Below are positions 1 to 8,652 of a stretch of 64,000 bases of DNA, piece by piece (positions within the stretch are counted from its first letter, which is position 1; every line of letters begins with the position of its first letter). The notes beneath the pieces were generated by a model. The model worked only from the letters and a program-made list of their open reading frames with translations. It did not search any database and had not been told where the DNA came from. Source of the stretch: Corallococcus caeni (GTDB lineage Bacteria > Myxococcota > Myxococcia > Myxococcales > Myxococcaceae); NCBI RefSeq assembly GCF_036245865.1, contig NZ_BTTW01000012.1, positions 186,001 through 250,000 on the forward strand, written 5' to 3'. The position numbers were made by a program, and so were the translations under genes.

Positions 1-979
1 GCTGGAGCCCTTCCAGCAGCTGCCCGGCGTGCGCCAGGTGGTCCGCGTCTCCCAGAAGTACCGCATCATCGGCCGGCACGGCGGTCAGCGCACCACTGCG
101 GGCTTCGAGTACAACGGCGTCACCTTCGGCGACAACTCGGTGAACCTCTTCGCGGGTCTGTGCGCGGTGGACTCGCCGGAGAGCGTGGACGCGATGATGG
201 CGGCGCTCGCCCGCTGCGGCATCACCACCACGCGCATGGGGGCGTACAAGCCGCGCACCAACCCGTATGAGTTCCAGGGCCTGGGCGCGAAGTGCCTCCC
301 CTACGTCTTCGAGTCCGCGGGCAAGCACGGCATCAAGGTCATCGCGATGGAGGTGACGCACCCGCGCCACATCGACGAGATCAACGAGGCGCTGAAGAAC
401 GCGGGCAACCCCACGGGCGTGATGCTCCAGGTGGGCACGCGCAACGCGCAGAACTTCGAATTGCTCAAGGTGATTGGCCAGCAGCGCACCTTCCCGGTGC
501 TCTTCAAGCGCGGCATGGGCATCACGCTGGAGGAGTCCCTCAACGCGTGCGAGTACGTGGCGAGCGAGGGCAACCCCAAGATCGTCTTCTGCCTGCGCGG
601 CGTGAAGACGCACCTGGGCGACCCGCACCGCAACATGGTGGACTTCGCGCACGTGCCGGTGGTGCGCCGCCTCACCCGCATGCCGGTGTGCGTGGATCCC
701 TCGCACGCCATTGGCCGCGCGGAGGCCCCGCCGGATGGGCTGCCGGACATCTTCCACGCGATTGGCCAGGGGCTCATCGCGGGCGCGTCCATGGTGCTGG
801 TGGACTTCCACCCGACGCCGGAGAAGGCGCTGTGCGACGGGCCGCAGGCGCTGCGCCTGGAGCAACTGGGCGCGCTCCAGCGCTACACGAACATCGTTCG
901 CGCCGCGTACACGGAGGCCGTGAAGAACGGCGACGGGACGCAGGCTGGCGCCAAGGCCGCCGCCGCCGTCAGTCGCTGA
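1..979 (+). CDS. aroF: DAHP synthase (3-deoxy-7-phosphoheptulonate synthase), 5' end outside window
   Basis: The reading frame is open from base 2, so the N-terminus is missing; 325 residues remain. The enzyme condenses phosphoenolpyruvate and erythrose 4-phosphate, the first step of the shikimate pathway. Visible class I motifs in order are KPRTNPYEFQG (substrate binding), LFKRGM, CLRGVKT and DPSHAIGR, all typical of the type I-beta (AroF/AroA of Bacillus type) family with metal-binding Cys, His and acidic residues. The 3' end overlaps by 11 bases the 3' end of a prephenate dehydratase gene on the other strand, so aromatic amino acid genes converge here. No C-terminal chorismate mutase domain is present; the protein ends in an Ala-rich tail. 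Confidence 0.93.
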   Translation, partial: LEPFQQLPGVRQVVRVSQKYRIIGRHGGQRTTAGFEYNGVTFGDNSVNLFAGLCAVDSPESVDAMMAALARCGITTTRMGAYKPRTNPYEFQGLGAKCLPYVFESAGKHGIKVIAMEVTHPRHIDEINEALKNAGNPTGVMLQVGTRNAQNFELLKVIGQQRTFPVLFKRGMGITLEESLNACEYVASEGNPKIVFCLRGVKTHLGDPHRNMVDFAHVPVVRRLTRMPVCVDPSHAIGRAEAPPDGLPDIFHAIGQGLIAGASMVLVDFHPTPEKALCDGPQALRLEQLGALQRYTNIVRAAYTEAVKNGDGTQAGAKAAAAVSR

Positions 980-1802
980 GCGCGTAGCTGCCCAGCACCC
1001 GGAGCGACGTGCACGCGCTCCGGGCCTCGCTCAGGGCCGCCTTCACCGGCGCGGAGTCCGCCGCGCCGTCCACGTCCAGGCACCAGCGGTAGTCCCAGGC
1101 GCGCACGCCACCGGGCCTCGACTCCAGCCGCGCGACGTTCACCCCGTGCGCGGCGAAGGCCGTGAGCACGCCCGCGAGCGCGCCGGGCCCGTTGTCGAGC
1201 GTGAGCACCACGGACGTCTTCCACCGCGAGCCGAGATGGGGCGGCACGGCCGGGCCCACCGCGAGGAAGCGGGTGGCGTTGTCCGGCGAGTCCGCGATGT
1301 CCTCCGCCAGCACGGTGAGGCCGTAGAGCTCCGCGGCGGTCCGGCTGGCGATGGCGGCCGTGCCCTCCAGGGCTTCCTGTGCCACGCGCCGCGCGGCCAC
1401 GGCGGTGTTGGCTTCAGGCACGGGCTGGAGGTGGTGCTTCCTCAGCCAGCCTCCGCACTGCGCCAGCGCCTGGGGATGCGACAGCGCGCGCGTGAGGCCC
1501 TCCAGCGTGCGGCCCGGCGGCGCGAGCAGGCAGTGGCGCACGCGCAGGCGCAATTCGCCGGCGATGGGCGGGGTGAACTCCAGGAGCAGGTCCACCACCT
1601 CCGCCACGGGCCCCGCGAGCGCGCTCTCCAGGGGGACGACGCCGCCGTCCACCGTGCCCCGGGCCACGGCCTCGAAGACGTCGCGGAAGGTGGGGCAGGG
1701 GATGCGCGCCACGGAGGCGCCGAAGAAGGCGCCCGTGGCCTCGTCGCCGTACGCGCCGCGCTCGCCCTGGAAGGCGATGCGGCGGGGGGCGGCTTCAGCC
1801 AT
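969..1802 (-). CDS. stand-alone prephenate dehydratase with ACT domain (second copy)
   Basis: A protein of 277 aa that should convert prephenate to phenylpyruvate in phenylalanine synthesis. The PDT domain covers about residues 7-185 (motifs ALSHPQALAQC and the catalytic NATRF) and a C-terminal ACT domain about 195-270 carries GALAGVL and ESRPGG, the phenylalanine-binding signatures. The conserved PIENS motif reads PLESA here, so substrate handling may differ. Its ATG overlaps the stop of the upstream bifunctional gene by 8 bases, implying translational coupling. Having two PDT-ACT proteins side by side is unusual; this copy may be specialised or regulatory. Start chosen at the overlapping ATG. 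Confidence 0.88.
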   Translation of the reverse strand: MAEAAPRRIAFQGERGAYGDEATGAFFGASVARIPCPTFRDVFEAVARGTVDGGVVPLESALAGPVAEVVDLLLEFTPPIAGELRLRVRHCLLAPPGRTLEGLTRALSHPQALAQCGGWLRKHHLQPVPEANTAVAARRVAQEALEGTAAIASRTAAELYGLTVLAEDIADSPDNATRFLAVGPAVPPHLGSRWKTSVVLTLDNGPGALAGVLTAFAAHGVNVARLESRPGGVRAWDYRWCLDVDGAADSAPVKAALSEARSACTSLRVLGSYALSD

Positions 1803-2934
1803 CGACGGGCTCCGCTCGCGGGTAGGTCCCCAGCACGCGCAGCGACGACGTGAGCGGGCGCAGGTCGTCCAGCGCGGCCGTCACCGCGGCGGACGCGGCG
1901 TGGCCCTCCACGTCCAGGTAGAAGCGGTACTGCCATGGCGCGCCCGGGATGGGGCGCGACTCCAGCTTGGAGAGGTTCACTCCCCGCTGCGTGAGCCGCT
2001 GCAGCACCTGGCCCAGCGCGCCCGGGCGGTGCTCCAGCACGACGAGCAGCGACGTCTTGCACGGCACGTCCGGCGCGAGCGGCGTGGGCTGGCGCCCCAC
2101 CTCCACGAAGCGAGTGAAGTCCGAACCGGGCTGCAGGTCGCGGGCGAGCACCACGAGTCCGAAGCGGCTGGCCGCGGACTCGCTGGCTATGGCGGCCACC
2201 GTGACGTCGTTGCGGTCCGCGACCATCTGCGCGGCGACGGCGGTGTCCGGCCCCAGCACGGCGCGGGCCCCGGGCACGTGCGTGCGCAGGAAGTCCTCGC
2301 ACTGCGCCAGCGCCTGCGGATGGGACAGCACCTCGCGCAGGTCCTCCAGCTTCGCGCCCTTCACTCCCAGCAGCCGGTGGTCCACCTGGCTCACCACCTC
2401 GCCGGTGATGACGGCGTCGCCCGCGGCGAGCACGTCGTAGACCTCGTTCATGCTGCCTGCGGTGGTGTTCTCGATGGGCAGGAGCAGCAGGTCCTGCGCG
2501 CCCTGCTTCAGGGCCTCCACGGCCCGCCGGGCGGTGTCGAAGCCGGTGAGGAGCACGCCGCCCGGACGGTGGCCGTAGCGCTGGCGGGCGGCCAGGTGGC
2601 TGTAGGAGCCCTCGACGCCAAGGTAGCCCACGCGCAGGGGTGTGGTGTCCAGCCGGGTCACCAGCGCCTGCTGCCTGGCCACGGACATGTCCAGGATGAC
2701 GCGGTAGAGGCGCTCGACTTCGTGCGGGTCCAGGCCGCGCTCCGCTGCCCGGCCGCGCAGCTTGCGCAGCAGCAGGTCCTCGCGCTGCGGGTCCCGGAAG
2801 GGCCAGGCCGTCACCAGCTTGGCGCGCGCCACGTCGTCGGCCAGGGCCATGCGCCGCTGGAGCGCATCGAGGATGTCCTCGTCGATGCGTTCAATCTGCG
2901 CCCGCAGGGTCTCCAGGTTGGGGATGTCCGCCAT
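1795..2934 (-). CDS. pheA: P-protein: chorismate mutase / prephenate dehydratase
   Basis: A protein of 379 aa in the classical three-domain order: AroQ-type chorismate mutase (about 1-90; basic residues of LRAQIERID, RRMALADDVARAK and the RDPQRE helix line up with the E. coli active site), prephenate dehydratase (about 97-275; PIENTTAGS, LSHPQALAQC, DFTRF) and ACT domain (about 290-370; GALGQVL, ESRP). It makes phenylpyruvate from chorismate and is normally feedback-inhibited by phenylalanine through the ACT domain. The ATG at 2934 is chosen because the chorismate mutase helix starts right after it; the longer open frame upstream is not protein-like. It is followed immediately by the stand-alone dehydratase copy. 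Confidence 0.93.
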   Translation of the reverse strand: MADIPNLETLRAQIERIDEDILDALQRRMALADDVARAKLVTAWPFRDPQREDLLLRKLRGRAAERGLDPHEVERLYRVILDMSVARQQALVTRLDTTPLRVGYLGVEGSYSHLAARQRYGHRPGGVLLTGFDTARRAVEALKQGAQDLLLLPIENTTAGSMNEVYDVLAAGDAVITGEVVSQVDHRLLGVKGAKLEDLREVLSHPQALAQCEDFLRTHVPGARAVLGPDTAVAAQMVADRNDVTVAAIASESAASRFGLVVLARDLQPGSDFTRFVEVGRQPTPLAPDVPCKTSLLVVLEHRPGALGQVLQRLTQRGVNLSKLESRPIPGAPWQYRFYLDVEGHAASAAVTAALDDLRPLTSSLRVLGTYPRAEPVDG

Positions 2935-2986
2935 TGCCGGAACATAACAACTCGCGTCGGAGGAGCGGACTTCTCTGGGGGGCCCG

Positions 2987-3577
2987 TCACATTCCCAGGC
3001 GCCGGGCGAGCTCCGGAGGCACCGGGTAGACGGACTCCTTTGGCAAGAGGCGCGTGGCCTGGTCCGCGCGGCCGTCATCCAGGTGCTTGCGCAGCTTCTG
3101 GACCAGGGGCGTGAGGTCGGTGATGGACACGGTCCAGTCATCCACGAAGCGCTGGATGACGGCGCGGCTCAGGCCCACCTGGATGCTGTCGTGGGGCAGG
3201 CCCGCGCCGCGCAGCGTGCGCTCCGGATCCCACTGGACGTGGACGGGCGCGGACTCGAAGGCCTTGCGCCACGCGTCCGGCGAGCCGTGGGGCTTCGGCT
3301 CGTAGCCGGTGAGGACGGCGCTGGCCAGGGCCTCCTCCCAGCCGGAGCGCTTGATGCGGACCGCGAGCGTGCGCTCCTGGCCGCTCTTGCGGCCAAAGTT
3401 GGAGCGGTGCATGAGCCACAGGAAGCTGGGTTTGATCCACGTCATCCGGCCCACGGAGAACGGCGGGCCGAACTTCTGCTGCTTCACGGCCACGTCCGCG
3501 ATGGCGTCGGAGTAGGCCTGATACATCACGATGGTGGCTCGGTCGAAGTCGGCGCGGACTTCGCGGGCTGCGCTCAT
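2987..3577 (-). CDS. DUF4291 family protein
   Basis: A 196 aa soluble protein. The motifs [18 protein letters not shown] near the N-terminus, [15 protein letters not shown] (about 45-60) and [14 protein letters not shown] are the hallmarks of DUF4291, a widespread family with no established biochemical function. The start codon overlaps the stop of the upstream EVE-domain gene (ATGA), so the two are co-translated and may act together. No signal peptide or membrane segment is seen. Family assignment comes from motif recognition; function is unknown. Confidence 0.85.
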   Translation of the reverse strand: MSAAREVRADFDRATIVMYQAYSDAIADVAVKQQKFGPPFSVGRMTWIKPSFLWLMHRSNFGRKSGQERTLAVRIKRSGWEEALASAVLTGYEPKPHGSPDAWRKAFESAPVHVQWDPERTLRGAGLPHDSIQVGLSRAVIQRFVDDWTVSITDLTPLVQKLRKHLDDGRADQATRLLPKESVYPVPPELARRLGM

Positions 3578-4044
3578 GGGCGGGCTCTGGGCTTGGCTTT
3601 CGGCTTCGATGCTGGGGTCTTGGGAAGCTTCGTCTTGCCCATCTTGAGGACGAGCTCGAAGTGCTCGGCGGGGGTGGGCGTGACGCTGAGGCGGCTGCGG
3701 GTGATGAGCGGGAAGTCCTTGAGCGCGGGCGTGGCCTTGATGGTGGCGAGCGTCACCGGCGTGGTGAAGGCGACGACGGGGCCCACGTCCACGGAGGCCC
3801 AGTCCTCGCCGGGAGCGGTGGGGTCGGGGCCCGGCTTGGAGAGGACGCACGCCACGCCGACGACGGCCTTGTCCTCGTTGGAGTGGTAGTAGAGGCAGAG
3901 GTCCCCGGGCGTCATGGCCCGGATGTTGTTGCGCGCCTCGAAGCTGCGCACGCCCGTCCACTCCGTCCTGCCGTCCTCCTCCAGCTTCGCGTACGCGTAG
4001 ACGGAGGGCTCGCTCTTGATCAACCAGTACCGCGGAGTCGCCAT
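3574..4044 (-). CDS. EVE domain-containing protein
   Basis: A 156 aa protein beginning with [13 protein letters not shown], the diagnostic start of the EVE (PUA-like) fold. It continues with [35 protein letters not shown] and a C-terminal SRLSVTPTP segment, so the EVE domain spans almost the whole chain (1-140) and ends in a Lys/Pro/Arg tail. EVE domains bind modified bases in DNA or RNA; related proteins include human THYN1. The first ATG that keeps the domain intact is used; longer upstream reading lacks homologous features. It is coupled to the DUF4291 gene downstream. The partner nucleic acid is not deducible. Confidence 0.88.
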   Translation of the reverse strand: MATPRYWLIKSEPSVYAYAKLEEDGRTEWTGVRSFEARNNIRAMTPGDLCLYYHSNEDKAVVGVACVLSKPGPDPTAPGEDWASVDVGPVVAFTTPVTLATIKATPALKDFPLITRSRLSVTPTPAEHFELVLKMGKTKLPKTPASKPKAKPRARP

Positions 4045-4332
4045 GGTGGCGCACCCTAGCTCAGCGCCGTCGCGAGGACAGCGGCCCTGAGTACGCCTCG
4101 CACCTGGCGGCCTCGTGGTCCGTAAATCCGTCACGCTCCACAGTCCCTCGGTTTCCATCTCCCTGGACCCAGGCGATGAAGCAGCCATTGGAGATGATGC
4201 AGCGTCGCTTGTCTGGAAATCGCTTTCACCTCCGGGACTGAGTGATGGAAAGCAGCCCGTATGAACGGGCACTCGTTCCCTCCAAGGAACGGAAAGGCAG
4301 CCTCAGGCCCCATGCCGTTATATCCTTCAGAC

Positions 4333-5037
4333 ATGCACGCGCATCCCTTTACCGCAGTGGTTATGGCCATGGGACTGGCCTGCACGCCTGGCACCTCCTC
4401 GGGAATCATGGCCGACGCCGGGACTTTGGGACCCGCGGCGAGGATCCATGCGCCAGAGTCGGCGCCCACGTCTCCATTCAAGACGTCCATCGTCGTTCCG
4501 AACCGTGAAGCGCCCTATGACCTCGAGGCGCTGAACAAGCTGGATACCGACGGGGACGGCGTGCCGGACGGGGACGACAACTGCCCGAACACGGTGAACG
4601 TAGACCAGGCGGATAAGGACAAGGATGGATTCGGGGACGTCTGTGAACCCAAACCGATTGGCGTCGACACCGCCACGACACTGAGCGTCAGCCAGTCACC
4701 CGCCCGGGTGGGCCAACCCTTGACCATCACGCTCAACGTGCGGAATGTCGGAACCGCCACGGCAAGGTCCGTCGTGGCCACCCTGACCACTGGCGTCGAG
4801 TTCTCCTTCGGATCGCTTGCTGCCTCACAAGGGAAATGCTCCCACGACGAGTGGGGCAACTTGCGCTGTCAGTTGGGCGACTTGTCCGTGGGCGCATCCG
4901 CGGCCGTCAACGTCGTGTGCACCCCACGGTCGACTGGAAGCCCGAAGCTCGAGGCCTTGGCCATCACCGATGTCCTCGATCGGGATGCCAATAGCGGGAA
5001 TGACACCCCGTCCCTTCGCCTCACCATTCTTCCCTGA
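4333..5037 (+). CDS. thrombospondin type 3 repeat / DUF11-like surface protein
   Basis: A 234 aa protein, probably exported: a short hydrophobic N-terminus ends in GLAC, a weak lipobox. The middle contains Ca-binding thrombospondin type 3 motifs (DTDGDGVPDGDDNCPNT, then DKDKDGFGDVC). The C-terminal about 110 residues form a DUF11/CARDB-like beta-sandwich with two cysteines. The whole C-terminal module (about 4519-5037) is a diverged copy of the last module of the metalloprotease encoded downstream (about 7939-8461), including LAASQGKCS and DRDANSGNDT. It looks like a detached or tandemly duplicated adhesive tail. ATG at 4333 is preferred because it starts the hydrophobic segment; ATG 4312 is an alternative. 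No strong ribosome binding site is visible. Confidence 0.72.
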   Translation: MHAHPFTAVVMAMGLACTPGTSSGIMADAGTLGPAARIHAPESAPTSPFKTSIVVPNREAPYDLEALNKLDTDGDGVPDGDDNCPNTVNVDQADKDKDGFGDVCEPKPIGVDTATTLSVSQSPARVGQPLTITLNVRNVGTATARSVVATLTTGVEFSFGSLAASQGKCSHDEWGNLRCQLGDLSVGASAAVNVVCTPRSTGSPKLEALAITDVLDRDANSGNDTPSLRLTILP

Positions 5038-5273
5038 ACCCAACCCAACACCTCTCACCGTCAAGGCCAACCAAGCAGGCGCGCTTCAAAAGTTCGCCAT
5101 GGCTTTAGTTTTGCTTTGCCGGGTGGAAAGTATTTACAGGGAGCTTGCGATTGGAATATCAGACGCCCGCCAGACTTCTGCCTCTGCTGCTGGCAGTGTA
5201 GGCCGCAAGGCGTCAGCGGCCCACATCACGGGGCATCGCTTGCATATGAAATGCAAGAGGGGGAATCAAATCA

Positions 5274-6719
5274 ATGCAGTCAATTTCCCGCCGCGCCGGA
5301 GCGCCCGGTGTTCTCCGCCGTCCGCGACCTGTCTTCAGTCCAAACCGTGGCTACATCCTCGCCGCCTTGATCGGGATCAGTGGATGCAATGCGTTCGAGC
5401 CCTCATCGAATCCTGACAATCATCCGTCAGAAGGAGCGACGACCGCCAGCCAAGGGCAGGCAGTGGTGGTCCCCCCTGCGGTAGGAGTGAGGTACTCCGG
5501 CAGGCATTACGAGGTCGAGGTTCTCGCGGCCAATGGAGAAAATGGCATTCTTGGAGTGAGCGCGGGTCCCTCCATCAATGACAACGGGCGGGTGGCCTTT
5601 ACGGCGAGCGTGTCCGGAGGACAGGCGGTCTTCTACTCCGATGGCTCTCCAGATGCCCCTGTCGTCAGTCTGGTGCCCGCTGCACCGGTCAATGTCACTC
5701 CGGGTTGGATTGCGTCCTCGCGAACCTTTTTCGATCACGTTCAGCTCACCAATGATGGCTGGGTCCTTGCGCAGGATCGCGTATCATCGGGCGCTTATTT
5801 CCAGCGGCGCTGGGACACTGCGTCTCCCGATACGAACGTGCTCATGGCGCGGAGCGGGGAGTCTGGAAGCAACTTCAATTCGCTCCAGAGCCGCGCCAGC
5901 ATGAACAACCAGCAGGTGATTGCCTTCGCAGGCCTGGCCAACAACAGCGCTACGAACATATTGGGGACGGGGATGTCCCCGAGCTATACGACCGTCTCCA
6001 CGCCTACGTTGGCTCGACCGATGATCGCCGATGATGGCCGCATCGTGAGCAGAGAGGGTAGTGCGGCGCAGGCAACCATTCGTGTCCGCAACGCTACCCT
6101 GGGAACGGTCGTGGACCTCACATCCCCGACGTTCTTCTCGGAGGTGGGTGATCAACCGGGCATCAGCGATGATGGAAGCATCATCGTCTTCCAAGGCGTC
6201 CCGACCACTGCGGGCGTCACCTATCTCCAGACGACTCCTGGGCCAGGCATTTTCGCGAGTATCCGAGATCCGGGAGGAACCTACCGGACTACACGGGTCG
6301 TCGGAACCGAAGGGGAACTGGGCCTCAACCCGACGGGTTCGGCTCCAGAGAAGATTTCGTTCAACGCCTATGGAACGGGCCGAATCGCTGTCGTCCACAA
6401 CGAGATGGGCGACCCGGGCATCGACGACGACAGTTTCGTGGTCATGTTCCCCGCGAAGCCAGACAAGGCCAGCTTCCATGGCGAGTTCAACGCGAACATG
6501 GGGCTATGGACCGTGCGCGTCGACCTTCGGGAGCGCGACGAAAACAACCGATTCCGGACCCGCATTTCCCGCCCAGTGCCTGCTGTACAGATTGGGACCA
6601 CGCTGGGAGACCGCACCGTTACCGCCTTCGACCACTGGGATTCGATTGCGAGCGCGAAGAACATGGGGGGACTCCGCGCATGGTGCATCGGGGTGACCAC
6701 CGCCTGGCCTTCCGGGTGA
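5274..6719 (+). CDS. N-terminal part of a frameshifted lipoprotein metalloprotease (NxxGxxAF repeats)
   Basis: Encodes the first part of an exported lipoprotein: a positively charged N-terminus, a hydrophobic stretch and the lipobox ISGC near residue 38. A good GAGGGGG ribosome binding site precedes ATG 5274. From about residue 75 to 440 there are recurring beta-repeats of the NxxGxxAF type (SINDNGRVAFTA, MNNQQVIAFAG, MIADDGRIV, ISDDGSIIVFQG), a domain usually linked to surface-anchored proteins. The frame runs out shortly after a six-G run at 6665-6670; the last about 16 residues look out of frame. Adding one G would continue into the metalloprotease frame and give one protein of about 1062 aa. 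Confidence 0.75.
   Translation: MQSISRRAGAPGVLRRPRPVFSPNRGYILAALIGISGCNAFEPSSNPDNHPSEGATTASQGQAVVVPPAVGVRYSGRHYEVEVLAANGENGILGVSAGPSINDNGRVAFTASVSGGQAVFYSDGSPDAPVVSLVPAAPVNVTPGWIASSRTFFDHVQLTNDGWVLAQDRVSSGAYFQRRWDTASPDTNVLMARSGESGSNFNSLQSRASMNNQQVIAFAGLANNSATNILGTGMSPSYTTVSTPTLARPMIADDGRIVSREGSAAQATIRVRNATLGTVVDLTSPTFFSEVGDQPGISDDGSIIVFQGVPTTAGVTYLQTTPGPGIFASIRDPGGTYRTTRVVGTEGELGLNPTGSAPEKISFNAYGTGRIAVVHNEMGDPGIDDDSFVVMFPAKPDKASFHGEFNANMGLWTVRVDLRERDENNRFRTRISRPVPAVQIGTTLGDRTVTAFDHWDSIASAKNMGGLRAWCIGVTTAWPSG
6665..6670 (+). other. six-G run at the frameshift site
   Basis: The run of six G residues marks where the reading frame of the lipoprotein (frame of 5274) must move to the metalloprotease frame (frame of 8461). 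With seven Gs the junction would read M-G-G-T-P-R-M-V-H-R and join both halves without a stop. Homopolymeric G-runs are hot spots for replication slippage, for sequencing error and for phase variation. The sequence alone cannot decide between these. Confidence 0.7.
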
Positions 6720-8461
6720 CCACTGGCAGCGGAGACCTGCTACTTCGCCTCACGCGGCTCGACAGCGACGACGACGGGTTGATGGACCACTGGGAGTCAC
6801 GTGGAATCGACTTCAACCAGGATGGTCAGATTGACCTTGATCTTGCCGCACTCGGCGCGAATCCAGTCAGGAAAGATGTTTTCGTGGAGGCGGACTACAT
6901 GGTCAAGCCGATAACGAATGAATCCTACCGCCCCGATACGGTCGGCCTGGAGGCGGTCGCGAAGGTTTTCGGAAAAAGGCGAGTCGCTCTTCATGTTCTC
7001 GTCGATGACGGAGACAGCATCAGCCACGCAAGCAGTATTTCATTCGGGCGGGAGGATAAGGATGGCATTCCGCTCCCGGCGCCCTATTTCGAAGACATGA
7101 AGTTCGGCGCCGCGCCCTCCCTGTGTGGGACAGGGCATTTCGGGAAGCCTGCGGAGCGCGCGAGCCCGAACTGCCAGAACATTCTGGGGGCTCGGCATCT
7201 TGCCTTCCGCTACTTCATCTTCGGAGAGGCGATCAGCGACGAGCCTCGTGCAAGCGGCATCGCGGAGTTCCTCGGAAACGATGGTTTCATTGCGACCCAT
7301 GACCGCAACGCACTCAAGAGCCTCGTGGGCGATCCGACTCTCTCCTGCTTCAATGGCACCGAGCAGCGGAGGTATTGCGGCATTCGTGAGTTCGAGATGG
7401 GAACACTCACCCACGAGTTGGGGCACATGCTCGGCCTGCTCCACGGTGGAGACGACCTCCAGAACTGCAAGCCCAACTATCTGAGCGTCATGTCCTATAC
7501 CCTCCAGTTCCGGCATGCCTGGGGGGACACGAGGCGCCCTCTGGGCTTCTCTGATGTGGCGCTACCCATCCTTACCGGTGAGTACCACTTCCTGGACGAG
7601 GCCCACTTGAACGAAGCCATTGGCATTGAATACACTGGCGAGCCTCGGATGGTGGTGCACGGAACAGACACGGGCGATGTCAAGGTAGTCCCTGCCGTAG
7701 GCGCCATCAACTGGGATGGCCAGGGCGGGATCTCCACGGGGACCGTTGAGCAGAACCTCAACTTCATCAGCAGGCTGGGGGATGCCTGTCCCGCACAGGC
7801 CGCTGGCACATCCCAGCCAAAGTCCTCTCTGGTAGGCTACAACGACTGGGATTTGATGCGGTTCGAGTTCGATGCCACTCGTCAGGTCCTGACCAACGCC
7901 GGTACCCCTTGGCACCCAGAGGATGAAAGCCCTCTGGATATCGCATCGCTCAATCTGTTCGATACGGATGGCGACGGGATTGCCGATGGTGAAGACAACT
8001 GCCCAAACACGCCCAATTCCTCCCAGGCGGACGCCAACGGCGACGGCTTCGGAGACGACTGCCAGCCTCAGCCCCTTCCTTACGACACGGAAGTTGCTCT
8101 GACGGCTTCGCCGTCGCCGGTGGTCGCTGGACAGCCCCTCACGTTGACGCTCACCGTCAACAACGTTGGGTCGGCCTCTGTGGCGGCGGTCATCGCGACG
8201 ACCCAGTTGCCTCCTACGGTGAGCTTTACGTCCCTGACCGCATCCCAGGGAAGCTGCTCCCGCGATGGTTTGGAGAACATCCGATGCACACTGGGGAGTA
8301 TCGGTGTCGGGAACTCGGCCACTGTGACAGTCGTGGGCGCTACCTCCACGGCCGGTACGTTGAAGTTCGAAGCGTTCGCCCTTTCGGACCTTCTCGACCA
8401 CGATGCCAATGGCGGAAATGACACCGCGCTGTTGACGGTGAACGCCACGCCTCAACTTTGA
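6680..8461 (+). CDS. C-terminal part of the frameshifted lipoprotein: metzincin-type zinc protease with TSP3/DUF11 tail
   Basis: This is the second half of the split gene. A Ca-binding-like DSDDDGLMDHWE segment leads into a catalytic domain with the extended zinc motif HELGHMLGLLHGG and a downstream SVMSY Met-turn, the signature of metzincin proteases. The C-terminus has a thrombospondin type 3 segment (DTDGDGIADGEDNCPNT) and a DUF11-like sandwich closely resembling the small protein encoded at 4333-5037. On its own it lacks a signal peptide; ATG 6680 is the first in-frame start after the frame change and has no convincing ribosome binding site. Whether active enzyme is made depends on the frameshift at 6665-6670. 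Base composition is lower in GC than the surrounding genes. Confidence 0.75.
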   Translation: MVHRGDHRLAFRVTTGSGDLLLRLTRLDSDDDGLMDHWESRGIDFNQDGQIDLDLAALGANPVRKDVFVEADYMVKPITNESYRPDTVGLEAVAKVFGKRRVALHVLVDDGDSISHASSISFGREDKDGIPLPAPYFEDMKFGAAPSLCGTGHFGKPAERASPNCQNILGARHLAFRYFIFGEAISDEPRASGIAEFLGNDGFIATHDRNALKSLVGDPTLSCFNGTEQRRYCGIREFEMGTLTHELGHMLGLLHGGDDLQNCKPNYLSVMSYTLQFRHAWGDTRRPLGFSDVALPILTGEYHFLDEAHLNEAIGIEYTGEPRMVVHGTDTGDVKVVPAVGAINWDGQGGISTGTVEQNLNFISRLGDACPAQAAGTSQPKSSLVGYNDWDLMRFEFDATRQVLTNAGTPWHPEDESPLDIASLNLFDTDGDGIADGEDNCPNTPNSSQADANGDGFGDDCQPQPLPYDTEVALTASPSPVVAGQPLTLTLTVNNVGSASVAAVIATTQLPPTVSFTSLTASQGSCSRDGLENIRCTLGSIGVGNSATVTVVGATSTAGTLKFEAFALSDLLDHDANGGNDTALLTVNATPQL

Positions 8462-8519
8462 GATCGTCTCGGTACATCCGAGTCCACCAGGGTTGATTTC
8501 GTTACCGACGTGAATACTC

Positions 8520-8550
8520 GTGCCAGCCTTGCAGCGCGAAAGGCTGGCAC
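8520..8550 (+). terminator. hairpin between convergent genes
   Basis: A perfect 11-bp inverted repeat, GTGCCAGCCTT / AAGGCTGGCAC, with a 9-base loop lies 59 bases after the metalloprotease stop and 103 bases before the stop of the converging debranching enzyme gene. It is followed by TCCTTCT rather than a pure T-run. It can fold on both strands and probably ends both transcripts. Confidence 0.72.
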
Positions 8551-8652
8551 TCCTTCTCCCAGGACCTTCTGAGTTACCTCTCCAGAGACAGCCTCTCTTG
8601 CTGCGGCAGATGGTCGTACAGGGTCTGTGCGTGCCCAGGTCTGCGGCGCTGA

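Noticed and set aside
6506-6680. An earlier start of the metalloprotease fragment inside the N-terminal half
   Set aside because: The translation in this stretch (Arg/Pro-rich, no homology) is the shadow of the lipoprotein frame; homologous sequence begins only after the G-run.
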